Assembly (NCBI GenBank): GCA_944378105.1
Contig: CALWGC010000022.1
Coordinates: 32,944-96,943, forward strand
DNA from: an uncultured Clostridia bacterium
GTDB lineage: Bacteria > Bacillota > Clostridia > Lachnospirales > Anaerotignaceae
DNA: 64,000 nucleotides
Direction: 5' to 3'
Shown: piece by piece, positions 61,679 to 64,000 of the stretch
Numbering within the stretch: position 1 is the first letter of the stretch
Layout of the letters: every line of letters begins with the position of its first letter
Translations under genes and position numbers: made by a program
Notes under the pieces: generated by a model
Told to the model about the DNA's origin: nothing
Databases searched by the model: none
What the model saw: only the letters and a program-made list of their open reading frames with translations

Positions 61679-62560
61679 ATGTCTATTTTTCAAGGTTCTG
61701 CCGTTGCCATCATCACCCCATTTTTCGAAGATGGCTCTGTCAACTATCCGGTGTTGGAAGAATTGATTGAAATGCACATCCAAAACCACACCGATGCCAT
61801 CGTCATTGCCGGCACCACCGGGGAAAGTTCCGTCATGACCGATGATGACCAAATCGAAGTGATTCGTTTTACCGTAGAAAAAGTCAACAAAAGAATCCCT
61901 GTCATTGCAGGCACCGGCTCCAATGTGACGGCCCATGCCATCGAATTGGCCCAGCGGGCAGAAGCAGCCGGCGTCGATGGTCTGTTGATTGTAACGCCTT
62001 ACTATAACAAATCCACACAGGCCGGCTTGATTCAGCATTATACCGCCATTGCAAAAAGCGTCCATACACCAATCATTTTGTATAGCGTTGCAAGCCGCAC
62101 CGGTGTCAACATTGCCCCAGCCACCGTCAAAGCCCTCTCCCAGGTGGAAAACATCGTCGGCATCAAAGAAGCCAGCGGCGACCTGTCCCAGATTGCACAG
62201 ATTGCCCAACTTTGCGGCCCAGACTTTGACATTTATTCTGGCAACGACGACCAGACCCTGCCTATGTTGGCTTTGGGTGCCAAAGGCGTGATCTCCGTTT
62301 TGGCCAACGTGGCACCAAAAACCGTCCATGACATCTGCCAAAACTTCTTTGACGGCAATGTAGCCGAAAGCCGCCGTCTTTTCTTGGACTATCTGCACCT
62401 GGCCAACACGCTCTTTATCGAAGTGAACCCTGTGCCAGTGAAAGCAGCCATGAATTTGATGGGCTATGCCGCAGGCCCCACCGTGCCTCCTCTCTTCCCA
62501 ATGGAAGAAGCCAATTTGGAAAAATTGAAAGACGCCCTGCGGGCACACCAACTGATCTAA
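61679..62560 (+). CDS. dapA: 4-Hydroxy-tetrahydrodipicolinate synthase
   Basis: A 293-residue TIM-barrel aldolase. It has GTTGESS (45-51), YYN at 108-110, Y135 and R140 in LYSVASRTG, and the Schiff-base K163 in GIKEASGD. It condenses pyruvate with aspartate semialdehyde. AAAGGAG precedes the ATG, 19 bp after asd. Confidence 0.96.
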   Translation: MSIFQGSAVAIITPFFEDGSVNYPVLEELIEMHIQNHTDAIVIAGTTGESSVMTDDDQIEVIRFTVEKVNKRIPVIAGTGSNVTAHAIELAQRAEAAGVDGLLIVTPYYNKSTQAGLIQHYTAIAKSVHTPIILYSVASRTGVNIAPATVKALSQVENIVGIKEASGDLSQIAQIAQLCGPDFDIYSGNDDQTLPMLALGAKGVISVLANVAPKTVHDICQNFFDGNVAESRRLFLDYLHLANTLFIEVNPVPVKAAMNLMGYAAGPTVPPLFPMEEANLEKLKDALRAHQLI

Positions 62561-62618
62561 TTCTTTGGGCTGCCGATGGTTCGGCAGCCCTTTTTCAAAC
62601 CAAAAAGGAGGTTTCCTT

Positions 62619-63371
62619 ATGACTCATATTCTGTTACATGGCTGCGGCGGCAAAATGGGCCGCGTGGTGGAACGCATTGTCGCTTCCGACCCATCCTGCC
62701 AGATTGTAGCCGGCATTGACCCTTCGCTGCCCAGTGCCGCATATCCCGTTTTTGCCACTCCAGAGCAATGCACCGTAGCGGCCGATGTCATCATCGACTT
62801 TTCCACTGCCTCGGCCGTGGATGCCCTGTTGGACTATGCCGCCAAAACAAAAACGCCACTGGTACTTTGCACCACCGGCTTATCGGATGAAGTGTTGGAA
62901 AAAATGAAAGCTTGCACCGCACAAACGGCCATTTTAAAAAGCGCCAATATGTCCATCGGCATCAACCTGATTTTAAATCTGGTACAAAAAGCCGCCGAAA
63001 CCCTTTATGACAGCGGCTTTGACATCGAAGTGGTGGAAAAACACCATAACCAGAAAATTGATGCGCCCAGCGGCACGGCCATGGTCATTGCCGATGCCAT
63101 CAACGATGCCCTGGACTCTTCCATGCACTATGTTTACGACCGCTCTCAAACAAGACAAAAAAGGGACTGTAAAGAAATTGGCATCCATGCCATCCGCGGT
63201 GGCTCCATTGTGGGCGAACATGACGTCATTTTTGCCGGTCAAGACGAAGTGATTACCTTAAGCCACCAAGCCATGAGCAAAGAAATCTTTGCCGTAGGCG
63301 CCGTCAAGGCCGCCAAATACTTGGCTGAGCAGGGCCCTGGGTTCTATACTATGGCCGATGTATTGCAATAA
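62619..63371 (+). CDS. dapB: 4-Hydroxy-tetrahydrodipicolinate reductase
   Basis: A 250-residue NAD(P)H-dependent reductase with GCGGKMGRVVE at residues 7-17, LCTTGLSDE, and the catalytic EKHHNQKIDAPSGTA. It yields tetrahydrodipicolinate, whose open-chain form is the substrate for Ddh. AAAAAGGAGG precedes the ATG. The structured element at 63373 begins two bases after its stop. Confidence 0.96.
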   Translation: MTHILLHGCGGKMGRVVERIVASDPSCQIVAGIDPSLPSAAYPVFATPEQCTVAADVIIDFSTASAVDALLDYAAKTKTPLVLCTTGLSDEVLEKMKACTAQTAILKSANMSIGINLILNLVQKAAETLYDSGFDIEVVEKHHNQKIDAPSGTAMVIADAINDALDSSMHYVYDRSQTRQKRDCKEIGIHAIRGGSIVGEHDVIFAGQDEVITLSHQAMSKEIFAVGAVKAAKYLAEQGPGFYTMADVLQ

Positions 63372-63372
63372 G

Positions 63373-63570
63373 AAAAATGGTATGCCAAAAGCGATTTCCA
63401 AGAAGAAACCATTGTTTTTGCTTTTCTTCTTTTCTTCTTGGAAATTGCGATAGTAGTCTTCAGAAGAAAACAACCTTAGCAAAAATAAGATGGCTGCAAT
63501 CCTTTGTCTATAAGGATCGCAGCCATCTTTGTTTTCTTAGGAAGCTACACCAAAAGGCATACCATTTTTT
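63373..63570. repeat. Dispersed structured element, copy B, enclosed by a 14-bp inverted repeat
   Basis: AAAAATGGTATGCC (63373-63386) and GGCATACCATTTTT (63556-63569) are perfect inverted repeats. Between them lie an AT-rich hairpin (GATTTCCAAGAAGAA with TTCTTCTTGGAAATTG), the copy 7 GGAATCC-type hairpin, and AGCTACACCAAAAG. It is the longest relative of the element at 3316-3492. As RNA it would fold into a three-way junction. Confidence 0.7.
63487..63534. terminator. GGAATCC-family terminator hairpin, copy 7 (end of dapB)
   Basis: AAGATGGCTGCAATCC pairs with GGATCGCAGCCATCTT with one mismatch, followed by TGTTTTC. It is the most diverged copy and closes the lysine operon. Confidence 0.8.
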
Positions 63571-63573
63571 TGT

Positions 63574-63726
63574 TTAAATTGGTTTTTCCTGTAACTCGAT
63601 GATGGTCAATATCATGCAGGCCACCGCCGGCCAAGCCAGCCAAACCTCTTCCAACATCAACCAAAACATCAACAATAAAATATCGCAGACTGTCAGCGTC
63701 AACAGCTTCTGTGTTTTTTTCGTCAT
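63574..63726 (-). CDS. Possible 50-residue membrane protein
   Basis: A short frame on the minus strand. It opens MTKKTQKLLTLTVCDIL, has two hydrophobic stretches rich in Leu, Trp and Met, and ends ELQEKPI. It starts 40 bases after the adenosyltransferase stop. AAGGAGG lies about 30 bases upstream of the ATG, but a hairpin GCGGCA-AAGC-TGCCGC between them would bring it close. I do not recognise a family. Two overlapping frames in other phases look less protein-like. Confidence 0.4.
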   Translation of the reverse strand: MTKKTQKLLTLTVCDILLLMFWLMLEEVWLAWPAVACMILTIIELQEKPI

Positions 63727-63765
63727 TTCCTTGCGGCAGCTTTGCCGCCTGACCTCCTTTGAAAC

Positions 63766-64000
63766 TTACGCTTCTCCCTTTGTTTCCTGCTCGGTTTGCA
63801 AATGGCAAACATAGTCACAATATTGCCGCAGCGCCGGACAATCCTGGGTACCAGTTAATATGATATCTGTATAATAACTGCGCTTTTCCATTGCCGCTGC
63901 CACTTCTTCTGCCGAGAGGGCTTCTTTTGCTACGGCATCCAAAATGCCGTCCAAAATCACCACTTCGCATTCCCCTGTCTCCAGGATTTTTTTGCTAAAA
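63766..64000 (-). CDS. Cob(I)yrinic acid a,c-diamide adenosyltransferase-like, C-terminal part (runs off the window)
   Basis: The last 77 codons of a CobO/BtuR-like protein: EVVILDGILDAV, then AEEVAAAMEKRS, IILTG and an ALRQYCDYVCHL end. In the family the motif is usually LDE; here it reads LDG, so the enzyme may be a diverged paralogue. CobO/BtuR proteins attach the adenosyl group to corrinoids. The tail is short and has three cysteines. The N-terminal P-loop lies outside the window, so the call is tentative. Confidence 0.65.
   Translation of the reverse strand, partial: FSKKILETGECEVVILDGILDAVAKEALSAEEVAAAMEKRSYYTDIILTGTQDCPALRQYCDYVCHLQTEQETKGEA

Noticed and set aside
63599..63814. Plus-strand frame after dapB
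   Set aside because: It has no ribosome site, is antisense to the adenosyltransferase end, and the opposite strand gives better coding signals.
1..64000. CRISPR arrays, prophage, insertion sequences, toxin-antitoxin or defence islands
   Set aside because: No regularly spaced direct repeats, transposase, integrase, phage structural or known defence gene was found; base composition and ribosome sites are uniform.

Overview
The window looks like chromosome from an anaerobic, spore-forming member of the Clostridia (Firmicutes). The evidence is a ferredoxin-linked 2-oxoacid oxidoreductase operon, a DUF1540 protein, a small acid-soluble spore-type protein, LonB, a YlbF-family protein beside miaB and mutS, a lysine riboswitch, a LexA box of the Bacillus/Clostridium type and strong AGGAGG ribosome sites. 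Base composition is intermediate and even throughout. A relative of Anaerotignum or Lachnospirales would fit, but that is an inference from gene content. No phage, plasmid, insertion sequence, CRISPR or defence locus is visible; this is mostly core chromosome.

Layout. 1-6900: the 5' end of yggS and an HlyD-like adaptor, an iron alcohol dehydrogenase, then a five-gene operon (P-loop ATPase, ferredoxin, VorB, TPP subunit, gamma subunit) for a branched-chain 2-oxoacid:ferredoxin oxidoreductase. 7300-15800: a 2-hydroxyacid dehydrogenase, a YkvI-type permease, an EF-G paralogue, ApbE, a CAT-like acetyltransferase, a DUF362 ferredoxin protein and DUF1540. 15800-29300: cyclophilin, SOS-controlled dinB, and a long leftward cluster miaB-ylbF / mutS-mutL-miaA-ynbB-cmpB-dacF (RNA modification, mismatch repair, cell wall). 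29500-39400: a GH26-like secreted glycosidase coupled to a COG2509 flavoprotein, a second 2-hydroxyacid dehydrogenase, small proteins, a secreted stalk-domain protein, SPFH/NfeD and a two-gene SufC-SufB system. 39500-49000: arginine biosynthesis, argC-argJ-argJ-argB-argD-FAH leftward and argG-argH rightward from one divergent promoter region. 49000-58100: a secreted protein, nitroreductase, ABC-F ATPase, lipoprotein, LonB, two proline tRNAs and a BlaI/M56 pair. 58100-64000: diaminopimelate dehydrogenase, a Ser-Ser-Trp tRNA operon, a spore protein, and an L-box-controlled asd-dapA-dapB lysine operon, ending in a partial corrinoid adenosyltransferase.

How it works together: asd-dapA-dapB plus ddh give the short dehydrogenase route to meso-diaminopimelate and lysine, which also feeds the peptidoglycan that DacF trims. 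The arg genes form a complete cyclic acetyl-ornithine route (ArgJ recycles the acetyl group) apart from ornithine carbamoyltransferase.

The least-explained signal is a dispersed family of seven near-identical terminator hairpins with core GCnGGAATCC. In at least two places the hairpin belongs to a longer conserved 165-180 bp element, and the copy after dapB is enclosed by a 14-bp perfect inverted repeat. Several promoters match the consensus closely with 17-bp spacers, including the LexA-boxed dinB promoter, a BlaI double operator and mirrored argC/argG promoters.
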